From Rhodanobacter sp. (GTDB lineage: Bacteria > Pseudomonadota > Gammaproteobacteria > Xanthomonadales > Rhodanobacteraceae), in assembly GCA_004298505.1 (NCBI GenBank), contig SCRO01000065.1, forward strand, positions 1 through 61,150: DNA of 61,150 nucleotides, in the 5' to 3' direction. A program made the position numbers and the translations under genes. Below the pieces are notes generated by a model, which saw only the letters and a list, made by a program, of their open reading frames with translations, was not told the origin of the DNA and searched no databases. Positions 1 through 8,914 of this stretch are shown here, one piece after another. Position 1 is the stretch's first letter, and each line of letters starts with the position of its first letter.

Positions 1-1512
1 GTGATCGCGACCGGAAAACGTGCCCAGTTCGGTTTCGATGCGCGCGCAACTCTCCGCGCCGAGCGGTTCCAGACGTACCCGCAGCAGGCCGTCGCCAGTT
101 TGCCGCTCGACCATCGCCGCGGGGTCGGACTGCAGCGCCAGCGCTTCGCCGAGCAGGGCCAGGAACAAGCGGAACGCGTGGCGGTCCAGCGTACCCAGTG
201 CAGACAAGGTGGTGGTTTTGCCGCTGGCCAGGCGCGCGCGTGCGGCCTCGACCTGGGTATGTTCATCGGCCAGTTGGCGCGCCAGCAATTCGCGTTCGTG
301 GTTGCGTTCGCGCACCCGCGGTGGTGGCCCTTTCGGCGTGGCCGAACCGTATTCGCGCAAGCGCGGATGGATTGCGATCGCCGGCGCGTCGGGCCAGTGC
401 GTGGAGGCAGGCACCTCATCATCGCCCACGCACAGGCTCAGATGCCGTGCCGGGTTGAGTGCAAACGCGGCGCGCCACAGGCGCTGCGCATCGGCCTCGT
501 CGGCGCAGTCGCTGAACCAGCGCGCGAGCAGGCGGAAATCGGCGGAACGATCGCTGCGCCCGCTGCGGCGGTCATTGAGATTGGCCACCGCGGTCATCAG
601 TTGCGGGATCGCCGCCAAGGCACGACTGCGCAGCAACTCGGCCTGGGCGACTTCGCCCTCGGCGCCGGCGAACCAGCGCGACAGACCGTGCCAGCGTTGC
701 CGCCACGCGGTCATGCGTTCTTCCAGCGCGCGGCGTTGGCCGGCATCGTCGGGTGCGGCGTCGCGCGCCTCGCGCTGGGCGGCCAGCCACAGCAATGCGT
801 CGACCTTCGGCTGCAGCAGCGCGATGCGCTCGGCAATCACCGCCGAGCGTGCCACCAGGTCGCTGATGAAGCGCTCCAGGTAGCCGATCAGGCGCTGCTT
901 CCACGCCAGCAACGCGTTCATGTCCGCTTGCTGCAAATCGATGCCGCGTGCCACGCCGGCCATGAATGCCTGTGCGTTGTCGGCCAAATCGCCCAGGCGC
1001 TGGGCCAGATCGCGCAAGACTTCGTGCACCTTGGCGGCATCGGGCGTCGGCGCGGCGGCCAGGGTGCGCAGCGCTTCCAGGCGCGTGGCGATGTCTTCCA
1101 GCGCCACGCTTTGCAATTCGGCGCGGCGGCGCAAGGCGTGGGCGAACGCGGTCAACGCGGTTTCGACCGCCTCGCCGCCCTCGGTCAGGCGATACAGAAA
1201 GCGGGCGCGATAGAAATCCTCGATGCTCGCCACCCGTGCGGTGTCGGGCTGTGAATCTACGTTGCCCCACTCCGCCAGCTGCGCCAACGCGGCCTGCACT
1301 TCGTCCAGTGTCGGCAGCGCGCCAGCAGCCCCTTCGCCAGCGGCGCCTTCCTCGCTGCGGGAAATGCGCGCCAACACCTCGTCCGGCCGCAAGTACGGCA
1401 CGAACTCTCGCTTGGCCGCGGCAAACGCGTCCATGACTGCGCGATACAGCGGCGCCTTGTCGGCACTGACATGGCGGAACAGGTTGCCTTGTGCAGAAAC
1501 GGGATCGGTCAT
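1..1512 (-). CDS. DUF2397/TIGR02677 protein, JetA-like subunit of a Wadjet-type SMC system (3' end cut by window)
   Basis: Reading leftward from an ATG at 1512, 504 codons stay open to the window edge. The N-terminal part has the family signature: LFRHV near residue 11, an LxxLAEWGN block at 77-84, then PDTARVASIEDFYRARFLYRL and GGEAVE. The last visible residues, FSGRDH, resemble the end of the family, so only a few codons should be missing. DUF2397 is the first gene of a four-gene set (DUF2397, DUF2398, a TIGR02680 SMC-like ATPase, a DUF2399 TOPRIM protein) that I recall being called Wadjet type III, which restricts small circular plasmids; this subunit would be the kleisin-like part. It follows mnmG on the same strand after about 115 bases. 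The partner genes are not visible, so completeness of the system is inference. Confidence 0.8.
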   Translation of the reverse strand, partial: MTDPVSAQGNLFRHVSADKAPLYRAVMDAFAAAKREFVPYLRPDEVLARISRSEEGAAGEGAAGALPTLDEVQAALAQLAEWGNVDSQPDTARVASIEDFYRARFLYRLTEGGEAVETALTAFAHALRRRAELQSVALEDIATRLEALRTLAAAPTPDAAKVHEVLRDLAQRLGDLADNAQAFMAGVARGIDLQQADMNALLAWKQRLIGYLERFISDLVARSAVIAERIALLQPKVDALLWLAAQREARDAAPDDAGQRRALEERMTAWRQRWHGLSRWFAGAEGEVAQAELLRSRALAAIPQLMTAVANLNDRRSGRSDRSADFRLLARWFSDCADEADAQRLWRAAFALNPARHLSLCVGDDEVPASTHWPDAPAIAIHPRLREYGSATPKGPPPRVRERNHERELLARQLADEHTQVEAARARLASGKTTTLSALGTLDRHAFRLFLALLGEALALQSDPAAMVERQTGDGLLRVRLEPLGAESCARIETELGTFSGRDH

Positions 1513-1595
1513 GCGGGATCGGATCAATGCGTGTCGGATGCCGTGCGCAGGCGGTTCGACGTATCCAGATGGGAGAGTGTAGCGTGCCGCCGCGT

Positions 1596-1614
1596 GACCG
1601 GCTGCGTCCCGGTC
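1596..1614. terminator. weak hairpin between mnmG and the JetA-like gene
   Basis: GACCGG at 1596-1601 pairs with CCGGTC at 1609-1614 across a 7-base loop. There is no T-run on either side, so at most it is a weak or Rho-assisted stop after mnmG. Readthrough from mnmG into the defence gene is possible. Confidence 0.2.
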
Positions 1615-1627
1615 ATTGCCCAGGCTG

Positions 1628-3505
1628 CTAGGCGGCGTTCCGGCGCTTCAGGTGCACCAGCAGCAACGAGATCGCGGCGGGGGTTACCCCGCTGATGCGC
1701 GCAGCCTGGCCGAGCGTGGCCGGTTGTGTGCGCTTGAGCTTGAGCAGTACCTCGGCCGACAGGCCGCGGACCCGGTCGTAATCGAAACCGTCGGGAATGG
1801 CGGTGTGCTCGTGTCGGCGCTGGCGTTCGATCTCCTCGCGCTGGCGCTCGAGATAGCCGGCGTACTTCACCTGTACCTCGACCTGCGCGGCCACGTCGTC
1901 ACGCTCGACCGGCGGGCCGAAGACATCGATGCGGGTAAGCCCAGCGTAGTCCAGCTCGGGCCGGCGCAACAGCTCGATGGCGCTGGTTTCGCGGCTGACC
2001 ACCATGCCAAGCTCGCGCTGCAATGCGTTGCCCAGGGCGTTGTTCGGCGCGGCCCACAGTGCGCCCAAGCGCTGCGTTTCGCGTTCTACGGCGTCGCGCT
2101 TGGCGCGCAGCGCGTCGTAACGGGCTTGCGCTACCACGCCGAGTTCGAAACCCTTGTCGGTCAGGCGCAGGTCGGCATTGTCCTCGCGCAGATGCAGCCG
2201 ATACTCGGCGCGCGAGGTGAACATGCGGTACGGCTCGATCGTGCCGTTGCTGGTGAGGTCGTCGATCAGCACGCCGATGTAGGCTTCACCGCGGCGCGGG
2301 TACCACGGTGCCTTGCCCTGCACGGCGCGGGCGGCGTTGAGCCCGGCGAGCAGGCCCTGCGCGGCGGCCTCCTCGTAACCGGTGGTGCCATTGATCTGGC
2401 CGGCGAAGTAGAGACCGGTGATGGCCTTGGTCTCCAGCCAGGGGTTGAGCCCGCGTGGATCGAAATAGTCGTATTCGATAGCGTAGCCGGGGCGGGTGAT
2501 GTGGGCGCGCTCGAAGCCGGGAATCGACTGCACCAGCGCAAGCTGCACATCGTAGGGCAGCGAGGTGGAGATGCCGTTGGGATAGATTTCGAACGTGTCC
2601 AGTCCCTCCGGCTCGATGAAGATCTGGTGCGAGTTCTTCTCGGCGAAGCGCACTACCTTGTCCTCGATCGAGGGGCAATAGCGCGGTCCGACGCCCTCGA
2701 TCTGGCCGGTGTACAACGGCGAGCGATGCAGCGCACCACGGATGATCTCGTGGGTGCGCTCGCTGGTGTGGGTGATCCAGCAGCTGACCTGGCGCGGATG
2801 CTCGTCGCGCGAGCCGAGGTAGGAGAACACCGGCGCCGGGGAGTCGCCTGGTTGCTCCTGCAGTCCGCTGCAATCGATGCTGCGCAGGTCGATCCGCGGC
2901 GGCGTGCCGGTCTTCAAGCGGTCGGCGGCCACCGGCAGCTCGCGCAGCCTTTGCGCCAGCGTGATGGCCGGCGGGTCGCCCGCCCGACCTCCGGCGTATT
3001 GCGCCGCGCCAATATGAATCTTGCCGGCGAGGAAGGTGCCGGCAGTGAGCACCACCGTACGTGCGCCGAACGAAAGCCCCATCTGGGTCATCACGCCGGT
3101 GACGCGGCCACCTTCGATGATCAGGTCGTCTACCGCTTGCTGGAACAGCTCCAGATTCGGCTGGGTTTCCACGAGGTGGCGGATCGCTGCCTTGTACAAG
3201 GCGCGGTCGGCCTGGCAGCGAGTGGCGCGGACGGCCGGGCCCTTGGAGGCGTTGAGCGTGCGCCACTGGATGCCGGCGCGGTCGGCGGCGTGCGCCATGG
3301 CGCCACCCAGCGCATCGATCTCCTTGACCAGATGCCCCTTGCCGATGCCGCCGATGGCCGGGTTGCAGCTCATCTGGCCGATCGTCTCGATGTTGTGGCT
3401 GAGCAGCAAGGTGCGTGCACCCGCGCGTGCTGCAGCGAGCGCGGCCTCGGTGCCGGCGTGGCCGCCGCCGATCACGATGACGTCGTAGTGGGTCGGGTGA
3501 CGCAT
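1628..3505 (-). CDS. mnmG: tRNA uridine-5-carboxymethylaminomethyl modification enzyme MnmG (GidA)
   Basis: This 625-residue cytoplasmic flavoprotein works with MnmE to install cmnm5U at the wobble position of several tRNAs. The FAD-binding GGGHAG motif is at residues 13-18 directly after the DVIVI strand, and the [15 protein letters not shown] block typical of MnmG follows. Length matches the family (about 630). The ATG at 3505 is chosen because it puts the Rossmann strand at the usual distance; an in-frame start 30 bases upstream would only add a non-conserved tail. The gene stands alone, and its 3' end borders the accessory JetA-like gene, which suggests an insertion point for foreign DNA. 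Confidence 0.97.
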   Translation of the reverse strand: MRHPTHYDVIVIGGGHAGTEAALAAARAGARTLLLSHNIETIGQMSCNPAIGGIGKGHLVKEIDALGGAMAHAADRAGIQWRTLNASKGPAVRATRCQADRALYKAAIRHLVETQPNLELFQQAVDDLIIEGGRVTGVMTQMGLSFGARTVVLTAGTFLAGKIHIGAAQYAGGRAGDPPAITLAQRLRELPVAADRLKTGTPPRIDLRSIDCSGLQEQPGDSPAPVFSYLGSRDEHPRQVSCWITHTSERTHEIIRGALHRSPLYTGQIEGVGPRYCPSIEDKVVRFAEKNSHQIFIEPEGLDTFEIYPNGISTSLPYDVQLALVQSIPGFERAHITRPGYAIEYDYFDPRGLNPWLETKAITGLYFAGQINGTTGYEEAAAQGLLAGLNAARAVQGKAPWYPRRGEAYIGVLIDDLTSNGTIEPYRMFTSRAEYRLHLREDNADLRLTDKGFELGVVAQARYDALRAKRDAVERETQRLGALWAAPNNALGNALQRELGMVVSRETSAIELLRRPELDYAGLTRIDVFGPPVERDDVAAQVEVQVKYAGYLERQREEIERQRRHEHTAIPDGFDYDRVRGLSAEVLLKLKRTQPATLGQAARISGVTPAAISLLLVHLKRRNAA

Positions 3506-3702
3506 GTTGTGCCCTAAGCGCGCAAAAAGTGACAAAACGGGTCGCTATGGTAATGCCAGCACGCTTTCGCCGAAGGGTACGCGGCGCTGGCACAGATCCT
3601 GCTTCATCCGACTGGCACTTTCATGGGCAGACGCTGCGCCAGGAATGCGCGCCGAGGTCGAGCGGACAGGGGTTCGATCGTGCACCGTGAGAGGAAGCAA
3701 GG

Positions 3703-3722
3703 CGGCACCCTTCGGGGTGCCG
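3703..3722 (+). terminator. TTCG-tetraloop hairpin upstream of mnmG
   Basis: CGGCACCC and GGGTGCCG form a perfect 8-bp stem closed by TTCG, with A-rich sequence before it and TCGTCTTT after it on the + strand. It has the shape of an intrinsic terminator for + strand transcription, but no + strand gene precedes it; it may instead be part of the mnmG leader. Confidence 0.45.
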
Positions 3723-3772
3723 TCGTCTTTGCGCACTGCGTCTGTATCCGCCTTCCCGGTCGCGCCGGCTTC

Positions 3773-3886
3773 AAAAACACGAAGCCCCGCGGCTTGGCGG
3801 GCGCGGGGCTTCGTGCTGATAGATCTGGCGCCAGGCGGTCTCAGGAACAGGGGGAATCCAGGATGACCGTATTGCCTGGCGCCAGA
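3773..3886 (-). ncRNA. candidate small structured RNA with its own intrinsic terminator
   Basis: Read on the minus strand, a perfect 13-bp stem (TCTGGCGCCAGGC at 3824-3836 with its complement at 3874-3886, 37-base loop) is followed by a perfect 14-bp stem (3802-3815 with 3778-3791, 10-base loop) and then TTTTT (3777-3773), the layout of an RNA ending at a Rho-independent terminator. The frames through it carry stops or no protein-like run. It lies about 270 bases upstream of mnmG, so it could be an independent sRNA or a terminated leader of mnmG. I could not match it to 6S, 4.5S or a known riboswitch. Transcription is inferred from structure only. Confidence 0.5.
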
Positions 3887-4046
3887 AAGCGATAGTGCGG
3901 GCGTCTGCCTCACGTATTGCAGCGGGACTTGAAATTGATTTTCACCGCCAATGCGTGAACAAGGTGTGACTGCAAGGGGATTTTGTGCCGGGCCACGGCA
4001 ACAGCTGACGCGGGACGTCACTGTTGCGAAGGGATCGGCAATCGAC

Positions 4047-4062
4047 TGTGACAGGTGTCACA
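4047..4062. promoter_or_regulatory. perfect CRP/Clp-type operator
   Basis: TGTGA-CAGGTG-TCACA matches the CRP consensus TGTGA-N6-TCACA exactly; in Xanthomonadales the CRP-like regulator is Clp. Its centre is 65 bases upstream of the ATG at 4120, which would allow class II activation with a start near 4096. Confidence 0.65.
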
Positions 4063-4119
4063 CATTGGCATGGGTGATGCATCTACCCAATCACCCAGCC
4101 ACTCATCGAGAAATTCGCC

Positions 4120-4305
4120 ATGGACATGAGCTTCGACTTCCAGCCCGTCTACCCGCATCACGACCTGCTGGTCGAGCTTGGCGAGGTGGAGATGGCGCTG
4201 GATCATCTGCGCGACTACGCCGACGACGACCACAACTCGCAGCAGCCTGAGCTGGAGACGCGCATGCAGAGCCTGCTCGAAGCACTCGATCACCTGGCCG
4301 TGTGA
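4120..4305 (+). CDS. small acidic protein of unknown function (61 residues)
   Basis: A 61-residue, His/Asp/Glu-rich protein beginning MDMSFDFQPVYPHHDL, with a predicted helical second half (LETRMQSLLEALDHL). There is no signal peptide, membrane segment or recognised domain. A perfect CRP/Clp box lies just upstream and an inverted repeat lies just downstream, which together support a real monocistronic gene. The ribosome-binding site is weak (GAGAAATT). Its function is unknown. Confidence 0.6.
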   Translation: MDMSFDFQPVYPHHDLLVELGEVEMALDHLRDYADDDHNSQQPELETRMQSLLEALDHLAV

Positions 4306-4306
4306 A

Positions 4307-4380
4307 TGAAACGTCCTGCACGTGCAGGCGCGGGAAGCTTGGCTGTTGTTGACCGCGCCCACCTTGAGTGCCACGTTTCA
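4307..4380. terminator. inverted repeats between convergent genes
   Basis: TGAAACGT at 4307-4314 pairs with ACGTTTCA at 4373-4380, and a 14-base palindrome CCTGCACGTGCAGG occupies 4315-4328. The structure separates the small gene from the convergent pepN stop and could stop transcription from both sides. No long T-run is present. Confidence 0.4.
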
Positions 4381-7029
4381 GTGAGTCAGCACGGTGCCGA
4401 TGATTTCGCTCAGGTTGCGCGACAAGCCGGCGTGTCCGGCCAGCTCCATGATCGCTGCCTGCGCCAGCGCACACCGCCCCGGTTCCAGCCGTTGCCAGCC
4501 GTTGAACGCGGTGGCCAGCCGCGCCGCCACCTGTGGGTTCAGCGAGTCCAGCGTCACCAGGCGCTCGGCCAGGTAGCGGTAGCCGGCACCGTCCGGGCGA
4601 TGGAACCCGCTCGGGTTTCCACGCACGAATGCCCCCAGCAGCGACTGCACCCGGTTCGGGTTGTGCAAGGTGAAGGCAGCATCCTTCTCCAGTCGCATCA
4701 CGCGCGGCAGCGCCACCTTGCCGGGGTTCTGCGCCTGCACCGCAAACCACTTGTCCAGTGCCAGCGCATTGCTTGCGTAACGCTGGCGATAGTCCAGCAG
4801 CACCTGGTCGCCCGCGGCGGCTTGCCCGCGCACCAGCACGGCCAGCGCCGCGAGCCGGTCGGTCATCCCGAGCGCGCTACGGTACTGCGTCGCGGCCAGT
4901 TGGTGCGCCTGCTCGTTGTCGCACAACTGCAGCAACTCCAGTACCCGATGCTTGAGCCGGCGGCGTGCCTGGCTTGGTGCGTCGAGCGCGATCGTGGCCT
5001 GCGCGGCCAACGCTCGATAGCGTTGTTCCAGCGCGTCGGCGCCGAGCCGTTCGGCCAGCACACGCTGCAGCGCCTGGCGCAGTTCGTGGATGCGCGCGGG
5101 GTCGACGTCGCTCTCGCGTTCGGCCAGTTCGATCTCGCCCGGCGGGGTGAGCAGGTCGGCCAGCAGCGCATCCTCGAGGTCGCCGGCATTGAACAGCCGT
5201 GCGAGCGCGTCGCACCACGCTTGCCGGGCATCGCCGGCGGCGCCGTCACGCAGGTTCTCGTAGGCGCGTGTGGCCAGTAGTTGGCCCGCTTCCCAGCGAT
5301 TGAAGCCGTCCGGATCGTGGGCCAGCAGCAGCGCCATCTCGGCCGGCGTGTAGTCGCACTCCAGGATCACCGGGGCGGAGAACCCGCGCAGCAGCGACGG
5401 CACCGGCGCACGATCGATGTCGCCGAAGACCAGGCTCTGCCCGGCCTGCGCCAGCACCACCACGCGTTCGCGCGTATCGCTGGCCGGTGTGCCGTCCAGC
5501 CGCAGCGGCAGCAGGTCGCCGTGGCGTGAAAACAGCGCAAGCTTGACCGGGATCGGCAGCGGCGCTGGCGCGAGCGTCCCGGCGCTGCCGGGTGTTTGCT
5601 GGCTCAGTGTCAGCGTGTATTCGCGCTGCGCCGCGTCGTAATGGCCGTGCGCGCGCAGTCGCGGCGTGCCAGGGTGGGCATACCAGGCGAGGTAGGGCAT
5701 CAGGTCGGTGTCGGTGGCCTCGCCCAGCGCGGTGAGGAAATCCTCCAGCGTGGCGGCGCGACCGTCGTTGCGTTCGAAGTAGCGATCCATGCCGCGGCGA
5801 AAGCCGTCCGCGCCGAGCCGCCCGGCCAGCATGCGCACCAGCTCGGCGCCCTTCTCGTACACCGTGGCGGTGTAGAAATTGTTGATCTCGCGGTACTGCG
5901 CCGGGCGCACCGGATGCGCCAGCGCACCGGCATCCTCGGGGAACTGCGCACGGCGCAGCAGGGATACATCCTCGATGCGCTTGAGCGAAGCGGAGTTCAT
6001 GTCGGCCGAGAAGCACTGCTCGCGGAACACCGTGAGGCCTTCCTTCAAGCTGAGCTGGAACCAGTCGCGGCAGGTCACCCGGTTGCCGCTCCAGTTGTGG
6101 AAATACTCGTGTGCCACCACGGCCTCGATATGGCGGTATTCCTCGTCCGTGGTCGAGTCCGGGTCGGCCAGCAGGTACTTCGCGTTGAAGATGTTGAGGC
6201 CCTTGTTCTCCATCGCGCCCATGTTGAAATCGTGGGTGGCGACCACGTGGAACACGTCAAGATCGTAGTTGCGCCCGTAGACCTGCTCGTCCCAGCGCAT
6301 CGCGCGCTCCAGTGCGTCCAGCGCGTAGTGGCAGCGGTCGATCGCATCCGCCTCGGCCCAGATGTTGAGCTTCACCGCACGCCCGTCTGCGGTGACGTAG
6401 TCGCGCTCGATCCGCTCAAGACGCCCGGCGACCACGGCGAACAGGTAACTCGGCTTCGGGTGCGGGTCCACGAAGCGGGCCCAGTGCCGACCGCCTTCCA
6501 GCGCGCCGGCGCCGTCCGGATTGCCACCCGCGAGCAGCACCGGGAAGCGTTCGCGATCCGCGCGCAGCGTCACCGTGTAGCGCGAAAGCACATCGGGCCG
6601 GTCGGGGAAGAACGTGATATGGCGAAAGCCCTCGGCCTCGCACTGGGTGAGCAGGAACCCGGTCTCGTGCGGGCCGGAAAGATACAGGCCCTCCAGTGCC
6701 GTGTTGGCCGCGGGCCGCACCCGCACCCGCGTTTCCAGCACGCTGCCGTCGCGCACGCCATCCACCTCCAGCACCGTACCGTCGTAACGGTAGGCGCTGG
6801 CGGACAGCTGCTCGCCATCGAGCCTGATCGACAGCAGTTGCAGGTTCTCGCCGTCCAGTTGCAGCGGGGCTTGTTGCGCGGGATCGCGGCGCAGCTGCAG
6901 GCGCGCGGAAATTTCGCTGGCGTCGATGCCGAGGTCGACATCCATTTCGATGGTTTCGACGCTCCAGGCGGGTGCGCGATAGTCGCGCAGCCGGATCAGC
7001 GCGGGGCTTTGTTCCGAAACTGCATGCAT
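4378..7029 (-). CDS. pepN: aminopeptidase N (M1 metallopeptidase)
   Basis: This 883-residue cytosolic zinc aminopeptidase removes N-terminal residues from peptides in the last steps of protein turnover. The exopeptidase motif GAMEN is at residues 271-275 and the zinc motif HEYFH at 307-311, followed by the distal Glu in the NRVTCRDWFQLSLKEGLT block. Length and motif spacing match E. coli PepN (870 residues). It is divergent from the aldose epimerase relic with a 66-base intergenic promoter region. Confidence 0.97.
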   Translation of the reverse strand: MHAVSEQSPALIRLRDYRAPAWSVETIEMDVDLGIDASEISARLQLRRDPAQQAPLQLDGENLQLLSIRLDGEQLSASAYRYDGTVLEVDGVRDGSVLETRVRVRPAANTALEGLYLSGPHETGFLLTQCEAEGFRHITFFPDRPDVLSRYTVTLRADRERFPVLLAGGNPDGAGALEGGRHWARFVDPHPKPSYLFAVVAGRLERIERDYVTADGRAVKLNIWAEADAIDRCHYALDALERAMRWDEQVYGRNYDLDVFHVVATHDFNMGAMENKGLNIFNAKYLLADPDSTTDEEYRHIEAVVAHEYFHNWSGNRVTCRDWFQLSLKEGLTVFREQCFSADMNSASLKRIEDVSLLRRAQFPEDAGALAHPVRPAQYREINNFYTATVYEKGAELVRMLAGRLGADGFRRGMDRYFERNDGRAATLEDFLTALGEATDTDLMPYLAWYAHPGTPRLRAHGHYDAAQREYTLTLSQQTPGSAGTLAPAPLPIPVKLALFSRHGDLLPLRLDGTPASDTRERVVVLAQAGQSLVFGDIDRAPVPSLLRGFSAPVILECDYTPAEMALLLAHDPDGFNRWEAGQLLATRAYENLRDGAAGDARQAWCDALARLFNAGDLEDALLADLLTPPGEIELAERESDVDPARIHELRQALQRVLAERLGADALEQRYRALAAQATIALDAPSQARRRLKHRVLELLQLCDNEQAHQLAATQYRSALGMTDRLAALAVLVRGQAAAGDQVLLDYRQRYASNALALDKWFAVQAQNPGKVALPRVMRLEKDAAFTLHNPNRVQSLLGAFVRGNPSGFHRPDGAGYRYLAERLVTLDSLNPQVAARLATAFNGWQRLEPGRCALAQAAIMELAGHAGLSRNLSEIIGTVLTH

Positions 7030-7095
7030 GGGGGGAATGACTTGGATTGGGGATGGATCAGGCTAACATGGGTGCTTTAAGCGAGGGAGAATCCG

Positions 7096-7593
7096 GTGAC
7101 CGGATCAGGCCTGACGCGATATGGCGTGGCGCAGTCCCGACTGGGCGACCAAGGCGTCGTGGTGCTGCACGACCGGGATGATCGGTGCCGCGTACGGATT
7201 GCCCTGCATGGGGCCGCCCTGCTCGGCTTCGAGGTGCCGCTCGGCGGTGGCCTGCATGACCTGGCCGCACTGGACTTTCGCCAGCCGCGCCGCGTCGGCG
7301 ACAGCATCCTCGATCAGAGTTACGCCAGCCTCGCGGCTGATCCCGATGGACGCATCCGCACGCATCTGCGCGATCCGGCCAGTGGCTTGGGTCTGGCGGT
7401 TTGGCAGGAACGCGGCGTGATGCATGCCTTCACTGCCGACACCTTGAGTCGCGATGCGCGCCGTGCGATCGCGCTGGAACCGATGGAATGCATGGCTGAT
7501 GCGTTCAACCGGCCCGAGTGCGCCGACGCGATCCGGCTGGAAGCGGGCGCCGAACGACGTTTTCGGTGTGGCGTGGAGGTTGCCCGCGCATGA
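7096..7593 (+). pseudogene. aldose 1-epimerase with a large internal deletion
   Basis: A GTG start with a good GAGGGAG site opens a 165-residue frame. Residues about 1-55 look like the N-terminal strands of an aldose epimerase, and residues about 60-165 like the C-terminal half, including LDFRQPRRVGDSILDQSY and IALEPMECMADAFN with the catalytic Glu. The roughly 120 residues that should lie between, with the catalytic His, are absent; intact enzymes have about 280-300 residues. The frame is open, so a short protein may still be made, but mutarotase activity is unlikely. Its stop overlaps the start of the threonine dehydratase fragment. Confidence 0.65.
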
Positions 7594-7741
7594 ACAAGCC
7601 GATGGACCGCCTGCCCGTTATCGAACAGATCCGCGCTGCCGCGATGCGCATCGCACCATATGCGCAGGTGGCGCCGGTCATGCGCAGTGCCGCGCTGGAT
7701 GTGTTGAGTCGATCTGCAGGCGCTGCCCTGGTAAACCGGTG
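7590..7741 (+). pseudogene. 5' fragment of a threonine/serine dehydratase gene
   Basis: An ATG overlapping the upstream stop starts MNKPMDRLPVIEQIRAAAMR and continues with IAPYAQVAPVMRSAALDVL. This resembles the first 50 residues of PLP-dependent threonine dehydratases (RI.P....TPV..S..LD). The similarity stops before the PLP lysine, exactly where the convergent desaturase gene ends. The remainder of the gene is missing, so this is a truncated relic. Confidence 0.6.
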
Positions 7742-8845
7742 TCAGCCGGCTGCAGCTTCCGCCGTCGTGTGGGCGGTGGCTACCGGTGGCGTTGCATCGG
7801 GCGCATGGCTGAACGCATTGAGGTCCAGCTGGCTGACCGGGATCGGCCGGTAGTCTTCGTCAAACGCCACCTCGCCCGGCTTCCACCCGGCCGGCCGCCG
7901 CACCGCACCCCAGAAGCGTTTCAGTGCGACCCAGTGCAGGCCGATCAGACCGTAGTTGTTGTCCGCATCGACCATCGGATCACCCACCCCGGTCGGTCGC
8001 GGCGCCATGCCGTACAGCGCAGTGCCGAAGATCACGTCCCAGACCGACAGCACCTGGCCGTAGTTGCAGTTGTGCAGGGTCGGTCGCTCTGGGTCGACCC
8101 GCATGTGGTGCAACCGGTGGAACTTCGGATCGACGAAGACGCGCTCGAAAAACCGGCCGAAGCCGATCCGCGCATTGGTGTGCGAAAAATTTTGCACCAG
8201 CTCGCCGATCAGCATCAGCCAGGCGAACTCGTCCGGATCGACGCCGATCGTCAGTCCCACCGTGGCCAGGATCATCGACTGGATGAAGCCGTCGACCAGG
8301 CTGCCGCGGTCGTTGGTCCAGCAGCTCATCTGGCGCGTGCTGTGATGCATGCTGTGCAGCGCCCACCACCACGGGATCGCGTGTTGGGTGCGGTGCATCC
8401 AGTAGTAGACAAAGTCGTAGACCAGGTAATACAGCGCGAACAACAGGTACGGATGCTGGTTGAACCAGGGCATCCAGTGGGTCAGCGCCAGCGGCGAACC
8501 GGTGCTCGAGGTGGCCGTGTCGACGCCGCCGAACAGATGGCTGAACGGGGTCAGCACCAGGTAGGTGAACAGCGGAAAGATGCCCAGCAGCATCAGCAAG
8601 GTGTAGTTGCGATCGACCAGGGTGAGCTTGCGGTCCGTCCACTTTTCCGCCGGGAACCAGGTTTCCAGCGGGCGGAAGATCAGGCCGATGATGCCGACCT
8701 GCAGCGCCGCGATCAGCAGCGAGGCCGCGATGTCAGCGGGGTTGCCGGAGAGGCCGCGCAAGTGCAGCAGGTCGAGCAGCGGCACCACGGCATGCGTGCT
8801 GAGCCAGCCGACCAGATGTTGCCAGAGCAAGGGGAGATCAAACAT
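7742..8845 (-). CDS. sterol desaturase / fatty acid hydroxylase family membrane protein
   Basis: A 367-residue integral membrane di-iron enzyme. It carries the full histidine signature: H151-X3-H155, H164-X2-H167-H168, H222 and H243-X2-H246-H247, between several hydrophobic segments (about 38-60, 80-100, 132-150, 190-215). Members hydroxylate or desaturate lipids; the substrate cannot be told from sequence. A 45-residue Ala/Thr-rich tail follows the catalytic core. Its 3' end abuts the dehydratase relic and its 5' end lies 69 bases from the EamA gene on the same strand. Confidence 0.88.
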   Translation of the reverse strand: MFDLPLLWQHLVGWLSTHAVVPLLDLLHLRGLSGNPADIAASLLIAALQVGIIGLIFRPLETWFPAEKWTDRKLTLVDRNYTLLMLLGIFPLFTYLVLTPFSHLFGGVDTATSSTGSPLALTHWMPWFNQHPYLLFALYYLVYDFVYYWMHRTQHAIPWWWALHSMHHSTRQMSCWTNDRGSLVDGFIQSMILATVGLTIGVDPDEFAWLMLIGELVQNFSHTNARIGFGRFFERVFVDPKFHRLHHMRVDPERPTLHNCNYGQVLSVWDVIFGTALYGMAPRPTGVGDPMVDADNNYGLIGLHWVALKRFWGAVRRPAGWKPGEVAFDEDYRPIPVSQLDLNAFSHAPDATPPVATAHTTAEAAAG

Positions 8846-8914
8846 CGACGCGTATTCGGACCTGGTGAGAGGGCATGATATCGCCCACGGCGACCCCGCG
8901 GGCTGAATGGCTGC

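Noticed and set aside
1616-3517. Long + strand open frame of over 600 codons opposite mnmG, and similar long frames opposite pepN, gspE, dbpA and bioB
   Set aside because: They are antisense to clearly conserved genes, have Arg/Gln/His-rich composition without domains, and result from GC-rich codon use.
3660-3722. tRNA-like GGTTCGATC sequence near 3670
   Set aside because: No acceptor stem, anticodon arm or CCA can be folded around it.
3773-3886. Possible 6S RNA or SRP (4.5S) RNA
   Set aside because: Neither the 6S central bubble nor the SRP GGAAG/AGCAG core is present.
3545-4021. 158-codon minus-strand open frame upstream of mnmG
   Set aside because: It runs through both hairpins and the terminator of the structured-RNA candidate and shows no protein-like domain.
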